NCBI GenBank assembly: GCA_014155875.1
Contig: JACEFZ010014551.1
Coordinates: 569,501-633,500 of the forward strand
DNA: 64,000 bases
Direction: 5' to 3'
From: Cepaea nemoralis
Lineage: Eukaryota; Mollusca; Gastropoda; Stylommatophora; Helicidae
Position numbers and translations under genes: made by a program. How positions within the stretch are numbered: position 1 is the first letter of the stretch; the number at the start of each line of letters is the position of its first letter. Below are positions 9,258 through 22,784 of this stretch, one piece after another. A model generated the notes under the pieces. It was not told where the DNA came from. It did not search any database and saw only the letters and a program-made list of their open reading frames with translations.

Positions 9258-10512
9258 TATAATGAGTCACATCACAAAGATTTTGCTATGAATTATCATG
9301 CAAAGAGTGAGGAAGAAATTACAACCTGAAATAGGGGAAGAACAATGAGGGTTTGTAGATGGAAAGGGTACAGTAAATGCTGTGTATATGCTGCGAACAG
9401 TTATTGAACGTGCTATAGAAGTAAACAAGGATATACATCTTTGCTTTATTGACTACACAAAAGCTTTCGATAGAGTTAGACATGTCAACATGGTGGATAT
9501 GCTTGCAGATCTACAAATTGATGGGGAAGACATTAGACTAATAAAAAGCATATATTGGAAACAGCAAGCTGCCATAAGGATTGATAGTGAAGTGGGACAT
9601 TATCAGCCTATTAAGAGAGGTGTTCTCCCCAAATCCTTTTTCCCTATACAGTGGAAATATTTTCAGAAATGTAGAAGATATAAATGGAATCAGCATTGGA
9701 GGACGAAACATCAATAACATTAGATATGCAGATGATACAGTATTGATTGCAGACAATGCGCAGGATCTGCAACAATTAGTAGATGCGGTTGTTGTACACA
9801 GTGAGCAGCTAGGGTTAGAATTAAATTGTAAAAAGACACAGGTTATGGTCGTCATTGGAGGAACGAAGTACCACAATTTAATAAACAAGTATATGGGAAT
9901 ATTCTTCAACAAGTGAATCGGTACAATTATCTCGGAACAGTCATAACATCTGATGGGAGATGCCTTGAAGTGATTAGGACAAGAATCGCCATGGCGAAAG
10001 TAGCCTTTAGCAAGATGAAAACATTCTGACCAATAAAAAGATAGCAACTGAAACGAGAAAAAGAGTGTTGAGGTGATACATAGAGCCTGTTCTTTTGTAT
10101 GGATGTGAAACTTGGACAATGTGCAGTCAAGCTGAAAAACATCTGATGGCTTCAGAAATGTGGTTTCTGAGGAAAATGCAAAGAATACCATGGACAGATA
10201 GAAAAACAAATGACCAAGTACTGCAGGAGACAAATGAAACTCGTAAACTGATTAGAGAAATTAGACGTAGACAATCAAAATTCTTTTGGACATGTTATGA
10301 GAAGAAATGGATTGGAGAAATTAGTGAGAACTTGCAAGATCGAAGGGAACAGACCAAGAGGAAGACCGAGATGAAAATACCTGGATGGCTTGGCCGCATG
10401 GCATGGACGAGACAGGAACACTGAACTGATCCACGACTCTGGTGATCGAGTGAAATGGCGAGTCATGACGCCCACGCTTTCCGGCATGGCACATGATTGA
10501 TTGATTGATTTA
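9258..10512 (+). mobile_element. LINE family B copy, 5'-truncated and frameshifted
   Basis: Plus-strand copy of the family seen intact at 25041-27347. It starts in the RT (IMSHITKIL region), carries FIDYTKAFDRVRHVN (about 9448-9490), YADDTVLIADN (about 9724) and the C-terminal RRRQSKF region, then ends in (TGAT)n at 10494-10512. Several frameshifts and stops are present. Flanking TTATCAG (9251-9257) and TTGTCAG (10513-10519) suggest a short target duplication. The copy sits inside a PLE relic. Confidence 0.85.
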
Positions 10513-10760
10513 TTGTCAGGTGCAGACTGCATAGTTTTATACATACCCTGGCATGATATTTAGTCTTTAGGTTGCATTTCCATGCATTAAAGTAACCCGT
10601 GTACCCTCCCAATTGCACTCCTCCGTCCGATGCCGTTGGCACAATGTGGGGTGTCGGGTTTGGTGAGCGCCGCCCAACATTCTTTCTAACAGAAAGAAGA
10701 TAGTACCATCATTTTACTGTCACAGGGTAGCTCAGTCATATCTGACTTAAACCTGACTTT

Positions 10761-10807
<47 letters not shown>

Positions 10808-10869
10808 CCACACGCACACACACAAACACACACACACAATCACACACACAATCACACACATACACACAC
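10761..10869. repeat. (CA)n microsatellite, interrupted
   Basis: About 108 bp of CA units with AACA, CGCA and ATCA interruptions. Confidence 0.95.
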
Positions 10870-11029
10870 TCACCAGGTATTTGTATAGTCTCACTACACT
10901 TTGAATGAAGAACGCATTTGAAAAATGAAGTACATAAAGTCATCAAAAATGTACTAAACATACATGAAATTAGTTACAATAGTCACTTCTATCGTCTAAC
11001 GGTGTTTTGGGGCAGCTTGAAAGTACCAA

Positions 11030-12130
11030 GGAAGTATTCACTGTAACAGGTGTTGGAAATGCCAAATGGGCTTCAAGATATGACTGTGCTTGTCTCTTCA
11101 TATTGAAAAACATCTTCTGCAACGTGTCTGTTGTTATTTATTGAATGATAATTTTGATTGCTTCTTTCAGGTCCTCAATTGTATGTACATTAATTTTGTA
11201 AACATTTCCTTTCCAGAAACTTGTCAATAATAATGTAATGGGGTTAGATCTGGAGACCGACCACGTGATATGCGATGTGCGAAAGTTGTTTTAAAAAAAC
11301 AAAACAAAACGCAGTGATGCTCTAGCTGTGTGTGCAGTTGCTCCATTTTGCTGGAACCTCGTTTCTTCAATTTAACGTTCATTCAGCTGTTCTAAGCAAT
11401 TAAAACGTTCCATAAGGTCAGTACGGTACAGATCGGCATTTGTAGTGTTTTTGAACAAAATTGGTCCAATAAAATGTTTTCTATTGACGGCACACTATAC
11501 CCCTCTTTTTCTCTTCCTGTAGAGGCGCTTCATGAAATGCATTTGGATTAAAAGTGCTCCATTTAAGATTATTTTGGCTCTTAACGTATCCATATAGATG
11601 CCTCATCAGAGAAGAATGTTACATTGAGAATTGACTCGTCTTCTTGAGCTAACAGTGATTGAAACCACCACGTGGAGTAGCTGACTCTGGATTGATTATC
11701 ATACTCTTTCACTTTAGACACAACAGAAATCTTGCATAGATAAAAATGTAATCATCGTTTAAGAATTGTGTGCACTGTGCTCACTGATACGTTCACTTGT
11801 AACGACATTGTCCGTGAAGACTTGCTTGGATTTTCCAGCATGCTGTGTTGGATATCTAGACATATTTCATCAGACACAGCAGGAATATCAGATCGCGGAG
11901 CATCTTCAACATTTCCCGTAGCAAGAAACGTATTCAACAAATTTCTAACCATAATGCGATCAGGAGGTTGTTTATCAGGAAATCTTACTATAAATCTTTG
12001 AACAATCACCCGTGTGTATCGACCGCCATTTCGAAATACTTGTTCAACCACAAAATGTTTTCTTCAGTTAATAACACCATTCTGTTTGGAATGCAAAGAA
12101 TTACTCCAGCAGACGACAGCTATTCGCTGA
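11030..12130 (-). pseudogene. mariner/Tc1-like transposase relic (DUF4817-type N-terminus)
   Basis: The minus strand encodes, at 12051-11752, a paired helix-turn-helix region ending VSVSTVHTILKR, with PPDRIMVRNLL and a PRSDIPAVSDE linker typical of this transposase family. Below 11750 the catalytic part continues with frameshifts and stops (WWFQSLLAQEDES, then FFSDEASIWI, which holds a catalytic-type D). The transposase would cut and paste at TA sites. This copy is dead. No terminal repeats were identified. Confidence 0.7.
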
Positions 12131-12179
12131 ATATTGCTTCACAATGGACTGTAGAGCACATTTGTTTATGATATGTACT

Positions 12180-12750
12180 TCTCGTCTCATCTCATCTCAT
12201 CATGTTCCTCTTGTACCTTGCGGTGTCGAGGTGAAGTGTAAACAGTGGGAGAGTGCCCAATTATGGGCCTCATGAATCGACATTCCCATGGATTCTGTTA
12301 TTCGCTTCGTCCATCGTTTACGTGGTCGGCCTCTTCCTCTGCTTCCCTCTGGTCTCTACATCACTGCTTGTTGTGGTATACTGTTAGTTGGTAACCTACT
12401 TGCATGGCCAAACCATTAGACTTTCTGCCTTCTAATAAAATCTAGTGCAGTTATAACCCCCACTTTAGTCCTGATTTCTTCATTTCTGATCCTATGTCTT
12501 CTTGATACATTGAGTATTCTTCTCGGGAATCTCATTTCTGTTGTTGTGATTTTTTTTCTCTTTTCCTGTCATTGTCCAGGTTTGGCATTGGTAACATAGA
12601 GTTGTTAGGAAGAATGTGTTTTGAAGTGCTTTCTTAGTAGTTATTGATACATGTTTATAGGTGCGTTTTGTCCAAAGAGTTGGTTTGCCTTGTTGCATCT
12701 ATTTTCGATCTCGTCTTCTGATTTGCCATTTGATGATATTATATATCATG
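12180..12750 (-). mobile_element. LINE family C 3' fragment
   Basis: Minus-strand sequence matches 30190-30780: the (GATGA)n tail (CTCATCTCATCTCATC at 12185-12200), the 3' end, a region equivalent to RRILNVSRR and the CQTWTMT block near 12590. Frameshifts are present. It is the C-terminal part of an RTE-like ORF. Confidence 0.8.
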
Positions 12751-13065
12751 TACTTCATTTTTCAAATTTGTTTTACATACAATGTGTAGTGAGACTTTAC
12801 AAATACCCAATATATACACACACACACCACTAAAGTGAATACAAGAATTATACTTTGACTAAAATACTTAAAACACAAAGTCACTGATATTGTTCGATGT
12901 GGAACATCACTAATCACACTGTAATCGCAAATTTAAAACAAAGTCTTTCTGTCAGCACAAAATAGGTTGCAAGCACGTAATGGCTAACGCCTCTTCATGT
13001 GTCGTAAAAACTGCACCGCGCAGCTGTCACTGTCAATGTCATCTACTGCCTATAGTACCTTGCAG
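12751..13065. other. no feature seen
   Basis: AT-rich DNA with a short (CA)n run near 12818-12830. No coding or repeat signal. Confidence 0.5.
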
Positions 13066-13170
13066 TGTAGGGCAAGGGGTTCTTGACAAAACCAGACGCA
13101 GCCAACTATGCCAAGCAATACATCGTGCAGCCTTTTGTTCGTGGCTTCTGTACTTAAATTTACTAAGGGG
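13066..13170 (+). mobile_element. degenerate PLE pseudo-LTR relic
   Basis: Matches the pseudo-LTR: TATGCCAAGCAATACATCGTGCAG, then TTCGTGGCTTCTGTACTTAAATT. The ribozyme boxes are eroded (TTGACAA for CTGANGA; GAAA lost). Confidence 0.55.
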
Positions 13171-14352
13171 TACACGGGTTTAAATTAAGAAATATGTTGG
13201 TATAATATTAGTCTCATGTCTTAACTAAAGAACATCACTTTAGATTGTTTTGTGGTGGTGTAATACGACTACCAACAAACAGTGCTGTAGAAGACACAAT
13301 ATCACCCAGGTTAGTGACCTGAAATTCGAATCGTCTTGCTCTTCTCCACAAGAATGTAATGTTTCTCAGATACACGTGTGTGACTTTGACAGTTGTAAAT
13401 AAAGACTGTGAAGAAGACAACCCACGGGGAACGTCACAGTAAACTCAGGCAGTGTTCTGTAAATTACGATCAATTTGTCCGATACCACAGAATGCACGTC
13501 TGGCTTGTAAAGCTGTAAAATGTCTGGTATGTGTAAACCTCTGGTTCCAATCTGGGGTCTGAAAACTCACACTGAAGACTTTAATGCTGAGACGAAACAA
13601 CAAGCGACACCGGGGCATGATGGCCTGGCTGTTATGAATTGAAGGCCTTCGGACGTCACAGCATCCCTGGGAATTGTAAAGACTGATGAATACCCCAGAT
13701 TCTCTGACAAGCTTGTAATTGAAGAAAAGGATTCGGCCATCAGTAGGGCGGAGTCACGGGCTATTTGATGGGCTTCATTGACATAGTCCTTATGTTCAAA
13801 GGCTTGGTCTTACATTTATGTGGGAAAAAATCCCATTCAGAATAAACATACATAAGCCATGGAACTTCCAACACCCACCCATTCTCCACTCTCCCCCGAT
13901 ACAACCCCTCTTCCTAAATGTTAACAGACTCCTGTTGAAAAGTGAAAACAACGTTGTTTTGTTCTAGTCGCGAGTTACTCACCCACATATGATCTAAGAA
14001 ATGGACGATGATATATGTCTAAACATGTCAGGTCCTATTGTCAAGGTCAGACCACTATGTAGGATTTAACTCGATCAGCTTCTTTCTAAGAGCTTTAAAA
14101 CACCGAGTAATTAAATTCTTCACGATGTCTTAGTTTGAATATTTAGATGCTACATGTAAAACGGACACTGCGCGAAGTTTTACTTGTCTCAAATGCTTGA
14201 GATTGTATGCTCTTGTGTGATGGTAACACCAGAAGACCAGAAAAAAAAAAGAAACTTCACGAAACGTTGCAACATTCAACATGCCTTATAAATGTGGAAG
14301 AGAAGAGGCCCGAATTTAACACACACAAACACTCTCACACATGCGTGCGTGC

Positions 14353-14389
<37 letters not shown>

Positions 14390-15545
14390 GGTGATGGGGT
14401 GGCGGTATCCCACTTTGTTTAGTTATTTTTACTGCATATCAACCTCAGAAAGAATGATATCCGCAGAATTCTGACAGGCTGCTGTTGTTTAGAATCGGAA
14501 CCTACAGTTCAATGTGATATTATTGTTAAGCATTCAAAGGTGTCCATCTGTTTATCCTCCATGACCACGTAACTCTTGTTTTCAAAAACGTCCCGAATGC
14601 AAAACACTAGTATTAGAAGGCCTTATTTCCTCATGTTTTAGCGATGAAACCTGCATACTAATTATGGAAGCCTCTGATTTGCTCATCACCGTCTGCAAAA
14701 GATAATAGATGTTTTTATTTCATCTCTGGTAATTGTTATTAAACATGTCTCCTAATGATGGTTATCTCCTGTACTCTTGGACAGTTCTGTCTCCAAGAGC
14801 AATGGTTGCATGGGCAAATACTTGTCCGTGTCAATGTTAACGTTTTTTGTCGCGCGGCAACATGCTATGCAGTCAGGGATTACCGTTCACTTAACGTTGA
14901 TCCCTTCTCTCTGCACGTCATTGAAACACTTGTCTTTACAAATGTCACTTCTGTTGACTATCTGCCCAGATTTGCTTCTCCTGTTCATATCCGGTTTTTT
15001 AGTTTTGTTTTCCCCCGCGTTATGTCCTCTAGGGATTTCTTGTACATCAAGGTTGTATCTTTCTCATGAATCTTTCTGATGTTACTGCGTGCATAATGGC
15101 CCCGATGATTTCACCCTGACAGCGGCAATTCATCTCCGTGTTGATTTTTACATTTACTCTTAAAAGCTAGATCAAAACATTTTTGTGTATCCTGTCCACA
15201 AATCTTGTCGCTGGCCCAGCTATTCAGTCATATCAATCATTCATCAAATTGACTTCAAGCTTCTACAAACAAAACTGGTCATTTTAACCGATATATCATT
15301 ACCAAGATCACCATCATCATGTTAGACAGTTCTGAGGCTTGTGAACTCGGCTAGTCACGTGTCTTCACTGTCCCCAACTCTCAACAACTTCCGTCATCCC
15401 AGCATACATTTGAATCCTGTTCTCACCTGCTTCAGAGATGACTCTTTAGATCTGTTGTGTCAGTCTCAATGGGTGTTGGCCATACTGGTTTTGTTATTGT
15501 GTTGAATACATCGCCGTGTCTCATAATGTGCTCAAGCCATAAGCC
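13171..15545. other. no recognised gene; one GT microsatellite
   Basis: Short frames only. A GT run occupies 14357-14388. I recognise no element or host exon here, though unannotated exons without recognisable domains cannot be excluded. Confidence 0.5.
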
Positions 15546-15612
15546 TTATGTGAGACTGGTGATCGTATGAGATGGCAAACCATGACAGGCTACGCTTATA
15601 TGCATGGCACAT
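15546..15612 (+). mobile_element. eroded LINE family B 3' end
   Basis: ACTGGTGATCGTATGAGATGGC, then CATGACAGGCTACGC and GCATGGCACATGGT, match the last about 65 bp of LINE B (compare 10436-10497) with several substitutions. Confidence 0.6.
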
Positions 15613-15996
15613 GGTGGTGACTGGATATGCTTTGCATGCTTCACGAGCTCTTCGATTTGCATGATAGAACAGCACACAACATGCCACTATGATGCCATAC
15701 TGATCAAACACCCAGCAAACGAGATAAATGCAGAGTTTCACATCTTGGCAGCTTGTGAAAGGGTTAGCCAAAGAGAAGTATACGTCCTCCGCCTCCTCAC
15801 CCATTGATTCTACCCAAGCGGTGGTGCTGGGAATAGAGTGCAGAATTCCACTTTTCCTAAGACACAAGGGGTAGAATAGGGAAAACATACTCAGTCCACC
15901 TAAATATCTGCACACTAGCTGAATGTGTCCGCTGAAAGCATAGATATGGACGCTTCCACTTTGAACGGACAGAGCACTGTCGGCATGATTTATAAG

Positions 15997-16078
15997 ATGA
16001 ATGAATGAATTAATGAATGAATGAATGAATGAATGAATGAATGAATGAATGAATGAATGAATGAACAAATGAATGAAT

Positions 16079-16109
<31 letters not shown>

Positions 16110-16177
16110 AAGAAGAAGAAGAAGAAGAAGAAGAAGAAGAAGAAGAAGAAGGAGAAGAAGGAGAAGAAGAAGAAGAA
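15997..16177. repeat. (GAAT)n followed by (AAG)n microsatellites
   Basis: About 20 units of GAAT (15997-16078) directly abut about 32 units of AAG (16080-16177). A short ATT tract follows at 16274-16291. Long low-complexity frames here are artefacts. Confidence 0.95.
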
Positions 16178-16282
16178 ATATTGTCTTCCCCATGTTGTTG
16201 TTTTCGCTTTCTTAGATATACCTATTGTTTCTGTTTTCTTTAAAGTCAAAGAAAATTACCTTTTGTACTCTCTATTATTATT

Positions 16283-16538
16283 ATTATTATTTTAAAATTG
16301 CATATCCCTTACAGGACTTTGCAGTCAACACCAGCATTTTACTGCAGTTGTTGATGTTTTGGCAAGTTTTTACGTTCAGTAGTTTGCCATTGCTTTCTGA
16401 ACAACCGACTCCCATACCAAGATGTTAAAACCAACACGACACAGTCTGCTGCCAAATCTGTCACGGCTGTGTTTCGAACGTGGTAAGCGGCATTACGAAT
16501 CGCGTCCGCAACGCTATCGTCACGGAGCCTGTCTCTTT
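16283..16538 (-). mobile_element. tRNA-derived SINE (family S)
   Basis: The minus strand runs from a tRNA-like head (AGGCTCCGTGACGATAGCG, B-box-like GTTCGAAACAC) to the family body AGAAAGCAATGGCAAACTAC, then AACGTAAAAACTTGCC, and the 3' end TCCTGTAAGGGATATGCAA. A pol III promoter with a LINE-like 3' half is the standard SINE layout. Confidence 0.8.
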
Positions 16539-16652
16539 ATTATTACAATGTATAAAATTTGTTTGTTGTAGATTGTTTGCATTATCAACTATTAGTACTG
16601 TGTCATATACATAACGCAGATTGTTCATATGTTAGTTTCTAACCCCTGTCCT

Positions 16653-16654
<2 letters not shown>

Positions 16655-16743
<89 letters not shown>
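16655..16743. repeat. (TC)n microsatellite
   Basis: About 44 TC units, then an impure pyrimidine tract. Confidence 0.95.
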
Positions 16744-16747
<4 letters not shown>

Positions 16748-17705
16748 CTTTCTCTTTCTTTCTCTCATTACTATTTTGAGATTAGAAATCCGGTACCAAG
16801 CGCATCCTTGTCTTACATCTTGCTTTACTTGTTCATAATTGCCAACAGTATTTCCATTTTTATTCATGGTACATATATCACTTGAATAGCTTTATTGTTC
16901 TGGGATCTTGTCCATTAACCTTAGCTTCCCTAAACATGTTGATCATATCAGTATGCTTCACTTAAATAAAAGGCATTGACGTGATCTATAGACCACCAGC
17001 ATAGGTCTTTCCCGGGCTCTTGTTATTCTTCGATCAACCCTTACTTTGCGTCTTATCGCAAACCTAGGTGTCAACAGGAAGTTTGCCACCTAGAGTTTGT
17101 CCCTTTGTTTCCACAGGTCGCTCTTGGGAGCCATATTTCCTCTGTCTGTCTGGCGAATTTAGATGGTGGAGTCACTTGTTCTCTCTATGTTTTCGAAACG
17201 TGTGGTTTCCTTTCACAAATTCAAACTATTCTTCACTAATTTGCGTGTTTATCTTCCTCATTACAATTCTGGGTAGAATGCCAGAATAATGCCATAATTA
17301 GAGTTAAAACAGCGTGTGTGGTAATGTGCAGCTGACAGCTAACACCAAGGATCCGGTATTGGTTTTTCTCATATCTGTGCTTGCATGTTTAAAACCACAT
17401 ACAAGTGTTCTGTCCCTGATATCCTCAGCTATGATAGGATACGTCGGCTAGTCGTGTCTGTTGTTTGGCGAATCCAAGTAGTTTAATTATTAACTGAATA
17501 TCCGAGATACTGCTGCATCAGATAGCTTCTGTCACCTTGTACAACCAAAGGTTGCAGCGTTTGGGAATCATGCACAAGTGGGGCCCACAAAGCCTCAACC
17601 TTTATGCGTTCTCTGACCGCATTACATTTTGGTGCTGATTATTAGCAGTATTTTATGATCATGACACTACATTCGACCAGATGTTTCACATGTTAGAAAG
17701 GTAGT
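16744..17705. other. no feature seen
   Basis: No convincing ORF, repeat or RNA gene. Confidence 0.5.
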
Positions 17706-17953
17706 GAAAATCAGCTCCGTGGCGAAGGGATAACGGACTCGGTTCGTAACCCCGCACATCCCCGTTCGAAACACAGTTGTGGGCGATTTGACAGCAGACC
17801 GCCTTGCGTTGGTACTTTACGAAATTTATGAGTGCCGATGGTTCAGAAAGCAATGGAAACTACAGAACGTAAACTTGCCAAGAGATCACAACAACAAAAA
17901 TGCTGGTGTTTACTACGACGTCCTGTAAAAAAATATGCAACAAACTTTTGTTT
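17706..17953 (+). mobile_element. tRNA-derived SINE (family S)
   Basis: Head CTCCGTGGCGAAGGGATAAC carries an A-box-like TGGCGAAGGG and a B-box-like CGTTCGAAAC (17763-17772). The body TTCAGAAAGCAATGGAAACT and the tail CGTCCTGTAAAAAAATATGC match the other copies. Confidence 0.82.
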
Positions 17954-18242
17954 TGAAAAGCATCAGTGTGCGAGTGCTCCTCTAGTTCTGCAATGTGTTT
18001 CAAGTTCCACGTAGTAAGGTCATTATTGTAAGTCTGCATTGAACACAGCCAGCCACATACGTTTCGGTTGTTGTATTACATTCACACGGTACACGCAGTT
18101 CTCCTTTAACGCATGTTTTATAACGACAAGTTTTCCAATGTTCTTGATATATCAGGATACAATTAAATAAAACGTGGTATTTTCCTTTCTGAATTATGTA
18201 ACTCTGTATTTATTGCAATCTCAAAGAAATCAGGAGCCTTGG

Positions 18243-19440
18243 TATGTGATCAACATAGAACAATTAGTATAATGAGTCACATCACGAAGATTTTGCTAAG
18301 AATTATCATGCAAAGAGTGAGGAAGAAAATATAACGTGAGATAGGGGAAGAACAATGTGGGTTTGCAGAAGGAAAGGGTACAATAAATGCTGTGTATATG
18401 CCGCGAACAGTTATTGAACGTGCTGTAGAAGTAAACAAGGATATTCATCATATGCCATCAGACTTATAAAAAACATATTGTAAACAACAAGTTGCCATAA
18501 GGATTGATAATGAAGTGGGACAATATCAGCCTATTAAGAGAGGTGTTAGGCAGAAATGTGTAATCTCTCCAGATCTTTTTTCCCTATACAGTGAAAATAT
18601 TTTCAGAAATGTAGAAGATATAAATGAAATCAGCATTGGAGGACGAAACATCAATAACATTAGATATGCAGATGGTACAGTATTGATTGCAGACAATGCG
18701 CAGGATCTGCAACAATTAGTAGATGCGGGTGTTGTACACAGTGAGCAACTGGGGATAGAATTAAAGTGTAAAAAGACACAGCTTATAGTAGTCACTAGGA
18801 AGAACGAAATACCACAATGTAATATACAAGTAAATGGGACTATTCTTCAACAAGTGAATCGGTACAATTATCTCGGAACAGTCATAACATCTGATGGGAG
18901 ATGCCTTGAAGAGTTTAGGACAAGAATCGCCATGGCGAAAGTAGCCTTAAGCAAGATGTAAAACATTCTGACTAATAAAAAGATGTCAATTGAAACGAGA
19001 AAAAGAGTGTTGAGGGGATACATAGAGCCTGTTCTTTTGTATGGATGTGACACTTGGACAATGAGCAGTCAAGCTGAAAAACACCTGATGGCTGCAGAAA
19101 TGTAGTTTCTGATGAAAATGCAAAGAATACCATGGTCAGACAGAAAAACCAATGATCAAGTACTACAGGAGATAAATGAAAATCGTAAATTGATTAGAGA
19201 AATTAGACGTAGGCAGTCAACATTTTTTGGACATGTTATGAAAAGAAATGGATTGGAGAACTTAGTGACAACTGGCAAGATAGAAGGGAACGGACCAAGA
19301 GGAAGACCGAAAGGAAAATACCTGGATGGCTTGGCCACATGGCATGGACGAGACAGGAACATTGAGCTGATCTACGACTCTGGTGATCGAGTGAAATGGC
19401 GAATCATGACCGCCCACGCTTTCCGGCATGACACATGATT
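18243..19440 (+). mobile_element. LINE family B copy, 5'-truncated with internal deletion
   Basis: Starts in the RT (GATCAACATAGAACAATTAG) and has lost the segment around FIDYTKAFD: at about 18450 the sequence jumps to the IRLIKNIYW region. An open frame at 18515-18961 carries YADGTVLIAD in place of YADD, so a catalytic aspartate is changed. A second frame at 19112-19438 encodes the C-terminal region up to FRHDT. The tail is TGATTAATTGATTGATTA. Confidence 0.85.
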
Positions 19441-20452
<1,012 letters not shown>

Positions 20453-20626
20453 CCCCATTTCAATCTTGGAATATTGAATAGAAGCAATGATGTTGAAGGT
20501 AATCTGGTGAAATACCATGTTTTATATAATAAAACAGGTGAGTACAAGAGGATCGTTCTCAATATCATGTCAGCTGACTACTCGTGTTATGATTCTTGTT
20601 GCGTTTGTTCAACAGATGCTATAGAC

Positions 20627-22664
20627 CAGTGGTTCTCAACCTTTTTTCGCCCGTGCCCCCCTTCACCATATTTTCAGAATGTCATTCCCCCCTTTAGTAT
20701 TTTCTACCTAAAAATCCCGCCCCGCTCCTACACAGTATACGTAATGGAAGGTAAATTTAATGGCACATACTTCTTCTTCTTCTTTGCGTTCATCCGGAGT
20801 GTTTTTTCAGATGTGATTGCGGTGTGTCTGTTATGCGCCCTTGGACCGAAACCCGTAGGCCAACACATCCGACTTTTAACGTGCATTTTTGACCAGGTTG
20901 GCATTCCTGGGAGACTCTCATTTTTGTGGTACCGTCCACCTCCCAGCTGGTCAAGTTGGAACAGTCGAAGACTGCACGTTCATCCCTCAAATGAAGCCAG
21001 GGACAGTCCATAGCATTTGCGGCCATCCTGGGTGGCTTCCATAATTGCAGAGCCGACACATAACGCTCTGGTGCTGGGATCACCGAGGGAATCATCACGT
21101 CCTGCTCATGGCTGCTTTAATTCCTCACTTCAATATATTGGGCATTTCGTTCGCCCCGGGCCGTTCCCGCACAAACCAGACAGGTCTGCAGACGGTATCC
21201 ACTCAGCGAGTTTTCGGACATGTGCTTGTCTTTGTGCCCGTCAGAGCTGTTCCAGGCACTGCGGACATTAGGAAATCTACCTAGTCAGAGCTGTTCCGAA
21301 CAAGAGCGGCATTCGGAAACTAGGTAGTCAGAGCTGTTCCTAGCACGAGAGACATTCGGACGAGACATTTCACTCGGACGTAAATGCGTAGTGCCAATTT
21401 TTAGTTTGCCACCCGTAGGACGGCACTTCCGGCTTCGGCGGGCATTTTTTAATGAGGTTAGCCTTCCTCGGGTTTCGAGGCACGTTAGACTTATTGTTGT
21501 GATGTCGCCCACACCTCAGCTGGTCAAGATAGAACGATAAGAGACATCACGGTCGACCCTCAAGGGAAGGCAGGGGCAGACCATGGGCCTATCCAAGGCT
21601 ATCCAAGGAGGCTTCCATAATTGCAGAGCCGGCACATATTGCTCTGAGACTGGGCTCACCCAAGGAGTTGCGACGTCCTGCTCATGGCTGCTTTAGTTCC
21701 TCACTTCCATGTGTTGGGCATCTCGCTTGCCACTGGTCGCTCAAGCACACACCAGGAACGGTCAGACTGCGGGCGACATCCACTCGGTAAGCTTTTGCTT
21801 TTGACTTCGGACCACGCAATGGATTCGCTAGCCGTGCGTTCCATTTCGTGTTATTGAGACGTTTTTCCACTTTTGTCTACATTCTATGAGTTAGATACTG
21901 ACAGTTTTCGTAGCCATTTCATTCGACTGGGACACTTTCTGCATTTTAGTACTCGCTCACGGGGTAGGCTACATGTGCTGCCGGCTCAGCACCTTACCTC
22001 CGTGCAGCAGTAAACGAGAAACGGCCAGGCCCTCTCATCCGGGAATCCCTCATATCCCCCAGCTGACAGCCTTCGAACAGGTATCAGAACTGGGCATGTA
22101 GCGTGCTCAGTATCCGGCCTCTATTTTTCGGTAGGTGGGTTTAGGCCCGGCTCTCACATCCGAGGGTTTGTGGCTTAGAGGCGTTCAGTCTAAACTCTGG
22201 ACAGAGAGCCTTAGAGTATTGTCCGGACCAAGAACTTCTGCCTTCGTGCGCCAGATGTGAACTTTTGACTGCTGTCCTCAGTCTACCTGCAGAGCAGCAG
22301 GTTGTGTCTCTCTTAGTCTGGCCCCTATCCCATAAGCTGTCCGATATGTAGTTTTTATCCATCGGCAAGCACATGGGGTCGACGGGACACGCAAGCTCCC
22401 CCACCACGGCAAGGTGGAGACACATCGGGGGAGTAATAGCACATAGACGTCCACATAAAACATGATTTATGGGTCTACTTACTTTATAAATTGAATTTTA
22501 GAAGGGTGAGACGTACAGAACCGTACAGTATGAAGGGAAAAACAATATCAAGTAATCGGTTCTTGTATTAACGCAATTTGAAATAATCTTAATTCCCCTC
22601 TGGAAACCCTAAAATTCCCCATTTGGGGGAGGGGGGGGAATTCCCCACCGATTGAGAACCACTG
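20627..22664. mobile_element. non-autonomous hAT transposon (hAT-1)
   Basis: Ends are CAGTGGTTCTCAACC (20627-20641) and its inverted partner GATTGAGAACCACTG (22650-22664), the terminal sequence typical of hAT/Charlie-type elements. Flanks CTATAGAC (20619-20626) and CTATAGGC (22665-22672) form an 8-bp target duplication with one mismatch and a central TA. The 2038-bp interior has no transposase. It contains an imperfect internal duplication: a block near 21030-21165 recurs near 21608-21735 (TTCCATAATTGCAGAGCC, CGTCCTGCTCATGGCTGCTT). Confidence 0.88.
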
Positions 22665-22784
22665 CTATAGGCGGTCTTTTAGAAACGTATAGACCAGTGT
22701 TTCCCAACGTGGGGCCCACGCCCCACAGGGGGGCAATTCGATTGTTAAGGGGGGAAATTTGAAAATTGACTCGTCCAGAGTTTA

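Noticed and set aside
16625..16867. Low-complexity ORFs (poly Arg-Glu, Ser-Leu) here and at 15990-16249, 20261-20568 and 57000-57622
   Set aside because: Products of CT, AAG and GAAT microsatellites.
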